Both the position numbers and the translations under genes were made by a program. The notes beneath the pieces were generated by a model. It was not told where the DNA came from and did not search any database. It was given only the letters and a program-made list of their open reading frames with translations. A DNA stretch of 64,000 nt from Polytrichum commune (Eukaryota; Streptophyta; Polytrichopsida; Polytrichales; Polytrichaceae), in assembly GCA_950295325.1 (NCBI GenBank), contig OX485805.1, positions 498,501 through 562,500 on the forward strand, read 5' to 3'. This document shows positions 1-13,813 of the stretch, one piece after another (the stretch's first letter is position 1; the number at the start of each line of letters is the position of its first letter).

Positions 1-537
1 GACTTCAAGGGATCCTTCCTACTTAGAATGTGAATGGCATGGGGCTAATTTTTACTGATTGATAGCACAACATCTATGATCGACTTAGCCAAACCTCCAA
101 ATCTGTTCAACTTTTTCAAACGTCATTTCAGTCAAACATACATATTTTGTTATCTATTGTGCAGTGGTTGTGCATTGGCGTAGAGTGCTACAGAAAGACC
201 ATCTGTCTCTTGCAGGAATCTGAAGGGTTGATACCGCATGTGTGCGTTTTTTTGTTTTTTAAAGTTAGCATTAGAAGTTGAGCACTAATGAGGGACGAGA
301 TCAAAGGTTGCAGGGGCGGCAACCAGATGGATGGGTCCCCTCTGCAGCACTTGACCTGTGCCTTGAAACAAGAAGTCCTTTCGGAGAGTTGTATTTATCG
401 TATATAATAAAATTCACACTAATTTCGAATTAACACTCTAGTTCTCGTATTGGTGTGTTTGTGGATCAGCAGTATGTATGAGGTTCTTTTTTTTGGAAAG
501 TCCTCAGTTTTGTTGGCATTGACGCTTCTGTAAAGAC

Positions 538-585
<48 letters not shown>

Positions 586-937
586 GGTGTATAACGAAGA
601 GGTGGTAGAACCCTAAACTTACTTTCCAGCAACATCAGAACATGAATACGTTCGGATAGTTACCGTGAATAGAGTGTAGGTGGCCCGCTTCTAGGTTACA
701 TCGACTCTGTCATGTCATTCTTAAAAAATAAGAATGAGTGGTGAGTTGATATTCATACCGGAAATAGTGACAATTTCAGGGTTTAGGGTTTAGGCGAGCT
801 CTATTATAGTCCTATGAGCATTGAGCCTTTCAAGTTCCAACTGCATTGATGAAACCTTTCCAAGGATCCGTGTGCCTTCCCTCTGTTGTTGCTGATAACT
901 TGGCTAACGAACATGTATGTGTCATTGATTGCTGCAG
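1..937. other. 5' part of window; probable intron of the TMEM97-like gene
   Basis: I find no exon I can support here. The next downstream exon (938-996) begins in the middle of a codon, so the gene must start upstream, and this stretch is probably intron. It holds a long CT microsatellite (542-584) and a telomere-like GGGTTTAGGGTTTAGG run near 779-794. The earlier exons of the protein are presumably outside the window. Confidence 0.4.
542..584. repeat. (CT)n microsatellite
   Basis: About 21 uninterrupted CT units. It is intronic if the TMEM97-like gene model is right. Confidence 0.95.
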
Positions 938-2009
938 GTAAGGATTGGGGTCGCATCACGGGTGTGATATTTGCAGCTCATGTTGCAACCACTATGGTAC
1001 TTTTCTTACCGACCTTGACATGGCTCTTTAGTGTAAGATTAGGGGTACTATGATTCCGAGTTCTTGAACCATCTCGTATTTGTCTTTGTTTGCAACCTTT
1101 TGTGTGAATTGTCTGTCAATCTCTTTTCAAGTTTCTTAAGCAAGCAGTTTCCTTGGGTGTTTCTCCGCACAAAAATCAGCGGTAAAAGTATGACGATGCT
1201 TGTTTGAATCTTATATATTTTGCTCTAGTCTTGAAACCCTCATCCTTTCTTTCTGAATGCAGATTTGTCCCCGTGATATTTCCTATAGATCCGCAATGAA
1301 AGTTTATTGTTATGGTATCAGTGGATAACTGTTTAGGTACTTGTTCAAGTTCAGGATCTACACTTGTCGTAAGCATCTCAAATTGCTTACCCTTACAAAA
1401 ATTATCACAATCCCTAAAGTTTGTCTTAATTTCTATGTCTTCCTTGACTTCTGAATACCACGGTATCTATCCCAGGCTTTAGGGCTTTGTGCTTCGTGCT
1501 TCGTGATAAATTTAAGGATCCGACTATTCTGGGTCTCCTACTTATAACCCTTTCTTCCTTTACATTTAAAAAAAGTAGCACACATGTTATGTTCAGCGTT
1601 GAGGGCACAGACATAGGTTTGAGTATACAAGAAGTGGTTTAGCAACTGACATTGGCTGTTTAACCATATTCTTATTGCGTAAGTGTCTCATCATTATCTA
1701 GCTGTTGGGCTTGTCTCAAAATGGCTTTTTTTTTCTGTATTTCTGGAATGAATTACTTAAATCTCATATTCCAAGGTCTTGGAGGTTTGCTACATCAACC
1801 TGGACGGTATTATAACCACATCACCTGGTTGTGTGCAGATTCCCATCTTTGCAGATATTCTTGCAACAAATGTTCCAACACGGAATTTGCTGATTGGTAT
1901 CTACATACCATACCTTATCATCCCTCTCATCATGCTTGCAAGACTGGCACCTGCACAGTATCCATTCACAGAGTCTGTGTCACTCTCCAAGGTGAAGAAG
2001 GAGGAATAA
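938..2009 (+). CDS. TMEM97/sigma-2 receptor-like (EXPERA) membrane protein, C-terminal exons, 5' partial
   Basis: Two exons, 938-996 and 1839-2009, flanked by GCAG/GT and GTGCAG signals, join in frame and end at TAA 2007-2009. The joined protein reads HVATTMIPIFADILAT and then IGIYIPYLIIPLIML. This matches the last two transmembrane segments of TMEM97/EXPERA proteins, which are small ER and endolysosomal four-helix proteins linked in animals to sterol handling. A lysine-rich C-terminus (KVKKEE) resembles the basic ER-retention tail of the family. The first two helices lie upstream of the window. Function in plants is not established; the family call comes from motif order and the C-terminal tail. 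Confidence 0.72.
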
Positions 2010-4321
2010 AAAGCACCTACTGCTTCAGTGCACCTCAGACAGGAGGAAGCCCCATAGGCGAAGTACTCTTCCCAGTCTCTGTTCTTTAGAAACTTCAATT
2101 GGAAAGGAAGGCTGCAGAATGTAGAGTAGATTTTGTTGTTCTGCACTGCCTTTGGTTTGAGTTCAATGAGCTTGCCATCTATTTGTTCAAAGCGAGGCTC
2201 TGGACTATTCATGTTACTCACTCTGTTATGAAAACTGTTCCTATCTAATTACATAAAAATTGCATAACCAGTAATCAAATTTGAACCACTACCTCCAATA
2301 TCTTAAGGCTAGGCACTTTTTTAGATTACATACATACATACATACATACATACACAATTCCACATTATACCCCACTATTATTTTTTATAGCATGTTGAAG
2401 TTGTAATAAAAGTTGAAAAATAACAACAATTCAAAGATAATTCAGGAAAGTGATCCGTATCGAACATGTGAAATATGTTCCCGACCACGTCTTAGAACCA
2501 AGGTTGCTGCAACTATTTTTGGAGCTGAGTGCCAATTCAGATTATGCACAGGTCGGTGTAACCATGACATTGGAAGTGTCAACAACAGTTGTTCTAAGGC
2601 TACGTCGTTCCATAGTCTTTTCGCTTCCCCGATTTCCAAATCAATTTCCAAATCAATTTCCTAATCAAATGTGTCTCTTAGTTTTGCAAAATCACGGCCT
2701 CCAAGTGTGGTATTAAGTATGAGACAAATGCAAGTCAAATACTTCTTTGTGGACTTTTTCATTACGATCTGGTCTTTTAATTAGGCCAAACAGTCAACAA
2801 TCACTTTATTTTCGCCACTCTAGAGATTTCCAATCCGCCACTCTAGAGTGTAAAACATGCTGATGTATTTTCAGTACGATAAGGTTTTTTGTTTTCATTT
2901 CATTTTAAATAAGTTCCCATCACTATTTGAGAAACCAGTTCTAGGGCGCCTTTAGACTTCATTTCGAATGTACCACCAGGTTGACATTAGCCACACATTA
3001 CGGTGGCCACCACACTTCTCAATGCATCATCATTGAGCGAACACAAGTAATAGACATTCCCATCCTCCATCAACACTTATAAATCACAATTTTAATAAGC
3101 TATTTGTGATTAGCACTCAACTTATTGTGTTCATGTCATGCATGGTAAGTACTGTTATTTCTCGAATTTATGATGCCATGTGTCATATTCAATGTCTCGT
3201 TCACGTCCGTTCACTATCTCGCGAATTCACAGATCAAGAGTTTATTTTGATAAATATGCTCTGACCCAAATGGATGATCATACATCAATTCAGTTCAATA
3301 TAGAGGTAGATTACAACTGCCCATGCAAGGTGATTTGCTTTCTATTTTGAGCTTGGGATGAAGCACATTTAACTTTACAATGTCTTGTAAGTTTACATTG
3401 AATCATGGTGTACACCATGTTCTATATGAAGATAGAACCGAAAGTAAACAATTTCAACACATATTAGGTACCCTAACGGTAGGTAGGAAGGGTACCTACC
3501 TAACGGGGTTTACATTCCCTTCCAGTTATAATACTCGACTACAGTGGCAAACTTGTGGCAAATGAAAACTTACTTAGGTTACTGCCAAGCTATATCAACA
3601 ATCAATATGATTCCACATGATCCAAAAGGATGTCACACTTTACAATACGAAATGCAATCCCTCACATTCACCTTTTTTGAAGAAATAGATGATTTTCATG
3701 AATTACAAGAGTCGTGCATTGTATGTTACATGCTATGTATTTCTAGTCATATTCTACATTGGAAAATTGTGTTTGATTACAAATGAAGGATCTCTGTACG
3801 CTCACGAAGGAACTTCCACTCCGTAGTCTATTATTTAGCACCTAAAATTCAGCAATACTAGTCATTATTTAGTTACTTTCCTCAACCAGCCTGATATGCC
3901 CGACCGATATCAAAACTCTGCCGTATCACAAATATATGTGCAGCAATCTAGTAATGAACGTACATACTACTACCAAATACAGAACATGCCAAATACTTCA
4001 TTCTTCCACCCATAACATCTTCTCACTCGTGTCTTGAAGAACAATATCTCTCCAAAAGTGACAGGTGTTCTCACAAAGCAATATCATGGAAGTAAGTGAT
4101 TAGGTTTCAGAAATAAGAGGTCAGACGGATTGATGAAGCATGAAAAACACCAACCACCAGTTAGCAGATACCACACCATGAAAATTAGAATTTTACTGTC
4201 ACATAATATTGTGGGAAGACAAACCCCTCTGGTGGATCGCCCCCTACAGTAAGCAAAGTCTGTATCCATAAATCTATGATACGCTGTCTGAGCCGAAGTC
4301 CCGCTCGCAGCTCCATTCCTT
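2010..4321. other. Intergenic region between TMEM97-like gene and RPS29
   Basis: This should hold the 3' UTR of the TMEM97-like gene and, at its right end, the 3' UTR of RPS29 (minus strand). A CATA microsatellite sits at 2327-2354. A segment at 2772-2860 is related, inverted, to one at 6060-6155. The ORFs here are short, overlap on both strands and show no family motif. Confidence 0.5.
2327..2354. repeat. (CATA)n microsatellite
   Basis: About seven consecutive CATA units in the probable 3' flank of the TMEM97-like gene. Confidence 0.9.
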
Positions 4322-4917
4322 TTAACGGTACTGCAATTAGGTTCAACCAATGAACATTCCTCAGAAATCATAACCTTACTCATCACTTAAAGTAGGGTTG
4401 CGTCAGGTACAAGGACAATATCATGGACCCTTAGGAGCTTCACTTCTATCAAGACAAGATCATTCACCGCCGCTTCATCTAGGTCACGAAGAGTTCCACA
4501 AGCACTCCAATGACGACAACCGAGTTTCTCCTCCCAAAACGTACTCAACAGAGAAAAGGGAATTCATTTCACCAAGGGCTTCATGCACAAATTCTAACAT
4601 AGGCTTCCTCAGTGAAGAGACAAGAAAATAACACCCTACCTTCACGAAGCCAATGTCCTTGGAGTAGATGCGGAAGCATTGTCGGCAGGTGTTGATGCCG
4701 TACTTCCTGATCATTCCGTGCCCGTTGCCGCACACCCGGCTGTTGAAGCCCTCGAACATGTAAGTGTTGGTGAGAAAGAGGGGGGAAAAAAACGAAGCGC
4801 AGCTAAGGTTCACAAGGAGGAAAAGGGAGAAACATAAGGCAGGAAACTGACTTACCAGGTGCGCGAGCCAGGACCATACTTCTTCGGGTGTGAGTTCCAC
4901 ACCGCCGCGTGACCCAT
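4322..4917 (-). CDS. RPS29: 40S ribosomal protein S29 (uS14), cytosolic
   Basis: Three exons on the minus strand: 4917-4856, 4739-4640 and 4330-4322. They join to 171 bases, giving 56 residues plus stop, the usual length of eukaryotic S29. The protein begins [19 protein letters not shown] and contains the zinc-binding CRVC and CRQC pairs around [11 protein letters not shown]. It ends FVK-YR. The third coding exon holds only TAC CGT TAA, directly after a TTGCAG acceptor. Donors are GTAAGT and GTAGGG. S29 is a small zinc-ribbon protein of the 40S head near the decoding site. A telo-box lies about 130 bp upstream of the ATG, as in many plant ribosomal protein genes. All conserved residues are present, so I read it as functional. 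Confidence 0.95.
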
Positions 4918-5047
4918 GGTTGCCGCCTTGCTTCAAAGGCTTGGTAGCAGCGAGCGAGAGCGAGAGCGTGAGCTTGGCCGTGAACGCGAAAAGAGAGTCC
5001 CTAGCGCCAGCGTTTCCCTCAAAACCCACGGCCAACGCCAGTTAGGG

Positions 5048-5056
5048 TTAGGGTTT
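5048..5056 (-). promoter_or_regulatory. telo-box (AAACCCTAA) upstream of RPS29
   Basis: On the minus strand the sequence reads AAACCCTAACCCTAAC, about 130 bp upstream of the RPS29 start codon. AAACCCTAA telo-boxes are a known promoter element of plant translation-machinery genes, so the position fits. Confidence 0.7.
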
Positions 5057-8000
5057 CGAGTCCGCTGGCTGACTCGACCCGCTGGAAACAATATGCTTTT
5101 AAGTTACTTTACTTTTCGGAGCGATTGCCACAAATTGTGCCATAAAACTACACTACACTAAATAGGAAATTTAGTGTTTCATACACTAAATATGAACGCA
5201 TACATTAAATATCAATAACCCTATGAAATTAAGTAACATTAAATGTAAACTCAAACACGAAATATCAACTCTAGTAATATGTAGAAGTTACATATTTGAA
5301 TTTAGTGCTACTAAGGATATGAAAATAAATTAACAATGATAAAAGGAGAATTCCAACATATCTTATAGCATTTTTTTTTACACTAATTTTCAAAAAAAAA
5401 TTAGTGCTGAGCATGGTAGGGTGGTAACAACATTAAATATGATCAAACATTAAATATATTATGTAAGGTAGTAGGTATACTTATAATTTAGTGTAACCCA
5501 TTCTATTCATCATCGATCAATGTAAATTATTTATCGGTAGTGACTAAACTTAACTTAGGGCCGCTTTACACACATACCCGCATAACATTATTAAGCAATG
5601 TGCATTCATTCAAGTGGGCCCCAAGAATATAACCATGGATGCCGCAGCTATTGCAAACTCAAACTAGCAACCAAGTTTCATCACTGGCAACTCCATGGAC
5701 ACTCTAACATACTAATCTCTACATGTATATAAATTTCTCATATTGTCACCTCTAATAACCTACAAAGACAACATAATATAAATAACATTTAATGGCAATA
5801 TCCAACGTACCTCAAGATCTGAAAAACCAACATATTCAAAACCAACATAAATATTTGAAAACCTCAAACATTCTTAGAATCAACATAAAAATAACCTAAT
5901 GAAATCCCAAGAGTGGAATCTTCTACCACGTACAAACAACGTGAGAGTGTAGGAAGTAGTATTAATTGGGGGATTGAAATGAAATGGAAATGAAATGAAA
6001 TTGATTTTAAGGTCCAACAAGCCAAAAAGCCTAATGGGACTAAAAGTACATCATGATGGTTTCAAATAAGTTAATTATCTAGAGTGGCGGAGTGCAGTAA
6101 TCTTTCTGAAATAAAGGCTAATGCTAACTTGTTGGTCTAATTGAAAGAAAGACTTGAAGCTCCCTAAAACTATTATCTCAAATATTCATGGAAGCTTATC
6201 TCTAAAGGGGTTGTATAAGGGAGATTCCAACACATAAATGTTGCCTTATTTTCAACTATACCCGGGTAGGGCACTCGCGAAAATTTATTAAACCATGTGA
6301 GAAAGAATGTAGGGTATTTTTTATTCATTTGTGAGAAAATTTATATAATATTTCGATATAATGAAGCACCTCTTCAATTACAAAGTTGTGTGTATAAAAA
6401 AATAAGGGTACCACCGTACCATATAATGCATCAATTTATCTAATTCTTTCAATCTAAAATAGGGTTGGGAATAGTAGGTAGAGAAAAAATATTGAGGCAG
6501 AGGTATACAATGCATTTTATGGTGGTCAATGGATGAAAAAGTATCCATTTTCAATCCAAATTCCATTCAACGAATGATGAGGGTTTTGGTTATATTCGTT
6601 ATATTGAGACTTTTCACTGTCTCATTTTTATTTTCGATACAAAGATAAACCGTTTTATCTCTTTACTAGTATTTTTTTTACAAATTGGTAACAACACCAA
6701 CTTATGGAATTTCATTAGGGAGACAACGAGGGGCGCTTCATGGTAGCATCAAATCTCATCTAATGCTCTTGGATTTTGTCCACTTCAACTCACGGCTCTC
6801 GAAGACTTCAAAGTTGCAAAATTGCCGAACTTTGTTGGCACATGAATGAACACCCTGTAAATGTCTTGTAAATGTTGTTCAAGGTATAGTACTTCTAAGT
6901 TATGTTGCTATCCAATGTGTTCTAAAACCCAAAAGTTGAGAAGCAAATTGAGCTTAGATGTTCATATTTTTTATTGTGGTGCTTCTCTCAAGTTTGCCTG
7001 CTTCAAGTTTGTTTGATTTGAACATTGTTTGATGTATGTTTTGGAACAATAGGAGGTCCTAATAATGCTTCAAGTTTTCATGTTTTGGTACATTGTTTGA
7101 TGTCTTTAGTCTAGACATGGTTTATTGAATTTTCAATACAAACTTTCAAGAGTCCTATGATTCGTCATTCATGGGGTCAAATATAAAAATTATAAGGAAC
7201 ATAGGATACTAGAAACTAGTTCACTTGCGACTTTATAAATACAAATAGGGTCATCTAAAATGACAAAATTTAGATTTATCTGTACTGATAGGGTGTAAAG
7301 AATTCCAATTTCTTAGATAAATAGCCCCATGATAAATACCCTTCCGTCGCAAATGGGTTATTAAATACATGTATGAGTGCAACTATATTAGTATACATAA
7401 GGGAGAAGTATTATATTTCTTTAGTGCGTACATTCAAGAAGTTTATTAAAATTTAAAGTAAGGTAGGTGTAACCGGGGGTAAAGTTAATGAAAAAAATGA
7501 TGTGTTAGCTTCATCCAATTTACATTTTCATACATTGTAGTCATATGGTGATAGTCCCCAATAACTACCCTACTTTTTAAAATATAATTTTTTTTCTTCA
7601 TGCTAAAACAAGTATAATACTTCAACAAGGAGAAGGTTGCTCCTTTTCTATATGCATCCACAACCACCTTCCATTTCACCAACATGTAGGTCTTGTTGTG
7701 ACTAACCTAGTTGGTGACGACCCACCATCTAAGTGTTCCACTAACTAACCTACTTAGATATTAATTTCCATAATAACAATATACGATCATTTATCTACTT
7801 GGTAAGTGACAATCTTACCCACATGGCTACCCCTAGTGCCTCCATCTTATTATAAAGCATCCATTCACATTGAGATTCCATATTAAGGTAGAAATGTGGA
7901 AAACGGTGAAAATAAGTTGATTTGGGCATAAAGAGTGGCTTGAAATTTGTGCAGTATTTTTCATATACAGAGTAGAGGAAATGATGAGGAATGTAAGTTG

Positions 8001-11000
8001 TTTCATAATTGTATTTCATGTAAATAATTAGTTATATATTTCTCCAAAGACGAAAGTAAGTAAAACCCCTACTTGTATAGTAGAGTCTTGCTAGTTTCAG
8101 CATCAAAATATCATCCTTTGCATATGAATGCACACAAAACAATTAACTCAATGGCACCCGAAAGTGATCGCAAGTGGTGTGAAACAACGTCTATTTGCCC
8201 AATAACTACATCCCACTTATCACTGCTAGCTCCTTTTTTTGACTACTAGTAGCCAGTTTGCTATAATGAACCGAATTGATTTACACACACATGTTAAAAA
8301 AATAAGAATAAATGGATTTTTGGCTTCTAAGGTGCCACCTCCACTCTTTGTGGGTAAGAGGTGGTGCCAACTAGCTTCTCATGGGTGGAGTGGAGTTGCC
8401 TTAAAAAATGGGACCCGCTACGAACCTTCATAAATGGGAGTAGCCAATGAGCTCCATTATGAATTGTAGATTAAGCCCAACCACCCATTCAAGGGCTCAC
8501 TTCACCTAGGGTTTTAGTTGAGTGGGGTGAACGATGATGTCACCACTTTCTCCCCCATTCTTCACCCTTTTGGTCATCAACATGTTGCTCTCTTAGCTTG
8601 TACGTTATAGCCTCTATGATCATGTAGTGCCGATTAATAGCACTACCTATTCATTGTAGTGGAGTTTTTAAATGTCGGGGATTAAAATTCAAGTTTTGGA
8701 GTAGAGCGCATCGGTGATGCTTGAAGGTGGCTCGTGGAGATCCTCGTATGGGGGGTTGTAGGGGGTACATGTTCCCAAAGGTAATTCAACCTTGTTGGAT
8801 CCCATTATGATGAGGTTTTTGATTATTGAAAGGGAGGAGTAGAATTGAAAGTTGATATTAAGGGATAGGAGATTTTCATACCTACTAGAAGCATAGTATT
8901 TTGGAACCGCAATTGCACCTTTGGATGCAATTTTGTTAATGCAAATGCCAACCTTCCTCCCTTCCTATGTGTACTTGTATGTATGATTATATGACTAACC
9001 TTCTAAGCAATGATGTTCATTTTATTATATTCTCTTATTTAAGAGGGCATGTCCAATCTTTTTGAGTGTAGAAATGCACTAGCTACTTCAAGTGTATGAT
9101 GTTTCAACATCGATCATCTTATATATGTGCAAATTGGTTCAATTTGGGTGCACGTTGATGTTTTAAAGGGTTGGTGGCCTAAGATGTTGCTAAGTGCTTG
9201 AAATGTATGATATGTGCATGGTGACCGTCGCATAAATTTGCAAACTTGTTGAACTTGGAAGCCTCTAGAGGTTTAAGGGGCTAGTGCAATTTTTTTTATG
9301 TAGCCAATTTTAATGGGCTTGTTCAATCTCAATTCAACCTCCCCTTAGTTGTGGTGTGTGTGGCCACATGTAAAGTGCAAATATAAATCATGGCCACTTA
9401 TTTGCTTATTGTTTTACATGTGGAGCCATTGTTCACCTTTGCAAACCATACATGTAGCCTTGAATATTTTCCATGTATAATTATTGCCACCCAAACTGAA
9501 ACATATGTTTTGTGCAATGGGCGGATACTCCCTTTAACTTATCTAAGTAGCCACCCTAAAGTCCACAAAAAATCTCAACCTCACCACCTTGGCTATTTCA
9601 GATCTCAACATGTAGCCAACCTACTACTTTCCAAAAAAACAAATAATAAGGATTGATCATTGCATCCTTTACATGCCAACACTTTTATAACTAATTGGTT
9701 TCAATCTACACAATAATCATTCTACCCCAAGTCTAGTGTACTAGCAATGATTATTCAACATTTTTTATTTTTCTACCTTAGGGAGAGGTAGGTTGTTAGA
9801 TAATTCTATTCCAAATACTTATTGTATGTATTGTTCAATGTACTTTGTATATAATATTACTACATATTGTAATCAAAATGAGCTTTATAATAAAATTGAA
9901 TATAAAAATAATTTATAAGGTTATATTCATATTTAGTAAGCTTTATTTCTCAATACATTAATATAATTTATGACCATTTTAATGTCATCTTATTGGTTGT
10001 AAAATTGTCTTGATCAAACGTGTAGTAAGGTTTAGGTTCAAGGATTATGTGTGCTAATGCGATCCCAAACACACGCATGTATTGATTTGCATGGACAAGG
10101 ACGGTGCATATGTTGGATCAATGATTAACATACCTAATGTGTAGACAATACACTCACATGACTTGGAATGTGTATAATGTGATTGTCACGTTGCATGGGA
10201 GTGCATGATATGTAAGCATACCACATAGGTCTTTAAGATGCTCCATCCTAATGTCGAAGATGATGGTGTAGTGGGGGAGGTTGGAATATTGCACGGTGTT
10301 GATAGTGACATTCTCATGTCATACTGCTCATCAAATCTTTCTCAGACCCACACCATGAAGGACACCCAAGCCGGACAAAAGGAATGACAATGAAGAACAT
10401 GATGGTTTATTGTTGGAGGATGAAGAACATGGCACCATTGGTGGACCTGGCCATCCCATTGTGTGGTGTTCTTTTTTTGGTTCTATTAGTCCAAATAAGA
10501 TTTGAATGGGAACATGACTTCAAGTGAATTGGAAAATGTAATTCCAAAGGTCTAAATAGGCTATGGATTGAGATATCAAGAAGTTGTAGGTGTCATGACC
10601 ATAGCCTAATAGGAAGAAAGATGTAGGTTGATATCTACACATGCTCATGGAGAAGTATAGATTAACAATTTTGAGGTGGAGGGGGGACAATCTTCTTCTC
10701 ATTCTCTCTTTGTGAGCTTTGTGTCTAGCAATAAAGATACTTTGATAGAGCTCTATGGTCAATGTGAAAATTAGCCTTGTTGTTGAGCGATTATATTCAC
10801 AGGTTACATACTCCCTAAGTGATTCAAGATTGTAAGATTATTGTCTAAATTTGAAGTAAGTGAGAAGTATCCAAGGTGTTGGTATTGGATCTCATGTTTG
10901 AATTCTATTTGGATTCATAATTGGAGCATGATTGAATCAATTTGCTTTAGGCATGCATATAAATATGAGCGATAGCCTGCCTTTGAAGAAACTTTGTGTT

Positions 11001-13800
11001 GAGCAACTACTAAAATCGGAATGTAAAGTTTGCATATGTCTTCTAGAAATTTTTGAAGTGGTTTGCCACTATCAATCAATTGTCTCATGTTAGAGTAAGG
11101 GAGAATGCCTTAGGATGGTTGTATTTGGTTGGGATGCTATTCTTCTTGTCTCTTTTCATGGAATGATTTATGACTAAAGTCGGAATTGATATTGTATTAA
11201 TGAATGGTTCCTTGGACTATCTACGAGTCTATTACCTTGTGGATTGAAGTAAGAATGTGCTCATCCACCTTAGCTTAGATGAACTGTCACTTGTACTTAG
11301 CGGTGTAAAAGACTATGAGTTATCATAATCAAGAACCTTATTGTTTTCTACATTCCTAACCTTTTTCAAACTGGAAGATGAACGGGCGACTAGGCAAGAC
11401 TATCATTTTTGAAAGGTAACGTGATGATAAGGGATTCAACCTTTGGAGGCTTAACCATAAGTAAGTATCAAATTTCTATCCGAATGTGATGTGAAGATGA
11501 AAAATTCAATGTTCTGCCAGTGTTTATAATACATATAACCAAAAGAATAGACTTGGATAGTAACAACAAACTAAAAAACTAATATGTATTTAAAAAAAAC
11601 TTAGGTGTTGAACTTAAAGGGTTGAATAAATGAACTGACATTATGACCCAAATTGAGTTGTGGTTTGGTCTATTGTCTCATGCAATGGATGCTTACCTTT
11701 GTGATTGATAATGAGGTAAGAACAATTGCCTTATGGTATTATTAAATTAAGAATAAATTAAGAAAGACTGAAAACCCTATGTGGATGGTTGCATGGCCAA
11801 TTCAAGTTACATTAAAAAGACTAATCATTTCAAGGTTATTGACCAAATCAAGTGCCCTTGGCTTTGGTGAAGAAACAAACATGAGATGCTTATTGCAAGA
11901 TTATTGTCGATGGTTGTGCTTATGCTTGCGCACCGCACAAGGTCTGATTAAAATGAATTCAATACTGGACTATTGCTTGAGTAATTGTGTGAGATTGAGC
12001 AACTATCAAAAATGCATGTACTATGGTTGAGAGATTTCAAGACTTTTATATACGAACTCTATGTAAACCTTCAGACTTTGTGTAGGATACAAGTCTATAA
12101 AACTTCTCAAGATTTGAGGGAGGTATGGATTACACATGTGACATTGGACATTCTCAAATGTTGGATTCTACTATGTTTTTACCCACTTCATCATGTGGTT
12201 GGACATCTCCACATACCTCTCTCTCTCTCTATGGCTTGATTTCCATGCCCATTATAGTTTACATAATTCACCATTCAATGTAAATTCAAACTCGGAAGAC
12301 ACGTCCCCACTCAAATCGGCGGTAATTTGGTTTTCAAGTTCTACAACCCTCATAAACACAAAGCAAAGTTGTTGATATGCAAAGGCTATGTGAGAAAGAC
12401 ATTTGATGAGTGATTGATTTGCATTTAATTACTTTACAACAATGAATACAACTGAAGACCATGCAACTTCCATCATACTTGTGAGTTGTCCTAGAAGTGA
12501 CATCTTCCTACGTCTCACCTTTCATGCCTTGGATAGGGGCATGTGTTTTTTGTGCACATTTGCCCTAGTCTTTTAACCACTTCGGACATGATCAAGATTG
12601 TGGATTTTGTTGAGAGTGAATCTCCAGTGTTGTTATTTGTTTTGTTGGTGTCCGTGTCCGTGTCTTTGGATGTCATGGTGCCTTTTGCACTCATGCTTTA
12701 AATAGACTCCAAAGAGTTGTCATTTGTAGAACCAACATTGGGGGGTGCCACTCAAATCTCCCTTGCGAATTGGTAAAATTGTTGTCCAACACCTAGGAAT
12801 CCCAATGGCAAATGTCAATGCTAGAGGCCTTGAGAACCAAGGTCCTTTCCCAACCCCTCGTAAAGTGGTGTTGGTTTGCAATGATTTTTGGAGTACATCA
12901 TTCAAAGAAGCTCATATGGTGAAAGCAATGCAAGTAACTAAAATACTTTGACAAGGGTGGGTGCGAGTTTGTTTTGGGATTGCGTACATGAAAGGTCTTC
13001 TATGCTAATACCTTCTACATCATACAACACCCCATGGCGAAGGCAACGCAAATGTTGTTCAATCCATCCAAACTCATTGCATCTTGCATCATGGCCATGA
13101 AACCCATATGTGTAGGTACATGATCCACATGAAAACAAACTAGAAACTCAACCAAGAAAGCTCAAGTGATTCTCACTTATGATGTAATGCCAATTATCCT
13201 CAAGCGGGAGTGGATCCCTCTTGGCATTTTCTAACACTATCACCTCCATTTCCACCTATTCATGTGCTGTGTGATCCCATGGCCGTGGATGGTAATTTGG
13301 CCAAGGCCAATTCTTCATGATGGGGACAACTAGGGACAAATTCATATAATAGCCTCATCAGAAGCCTTATCGCCAATGTGAAACCTTTGCAACTCATCTT
13401 TAACATGCAAGCTATATATAGCTTTAACAATATCAAAGCTATATATGTAGTTCCTTCATGTTCCAATTTGCGGCAACAATTATGGCCTTGTACTCCATGC
13501 AAACAATCGTGTAGTGGAGGCATCCCTTCAAGTTCATGCGCTCCTTGTAACTTTGAACACCATAATTATTGTCGAAGCACTAAACATATAGTCTTATCCT
13601 ATCCTGAAGTTGTGTGTGTTCATATGGGTTGTGGTTACTCTACAATTAACCAACCAAAGTGTCATTCAAGGTCCTTCAAATAAGTAACATGAAAGAAAGA
13701 AAAAATACGCATGTATCTAGGTACCGGCATGAATGTGAGCCCGTTAATCTTATGATGATCATGTTATTCCGTGATGCAACATAGGGTGTTATGCCTCCTT
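5057..13800. other. Long AT-rich intergenic region, no supported gene
   Basis: About 8.7 kb of AT-rich DNA in which all ORFs are under 95 codons, overlap on both strands and carry no motif I recognise. It contains a TTTAGTG/CACTAAA-rich patch at 5150-5580 that resembles fragments of small inverted-repeat elements. A segment at 6060-6155 is related, inverted, to 2772-2860. I see no tRNA, rRNA or intact transposase. Much of it is probably decayed mobile-element sequence, but I cannot assign families. Confidence 0.5.
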
Positions 13801-13813
13801 TGGGAGGTGGGCT

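Noticed and set aside
12720-13683. Overlapping ORFs of 60-100 codons on both strands
   Set aside because: No motif recognised and both strands equally open; possibly decayed element sequence, not annotated as genes.
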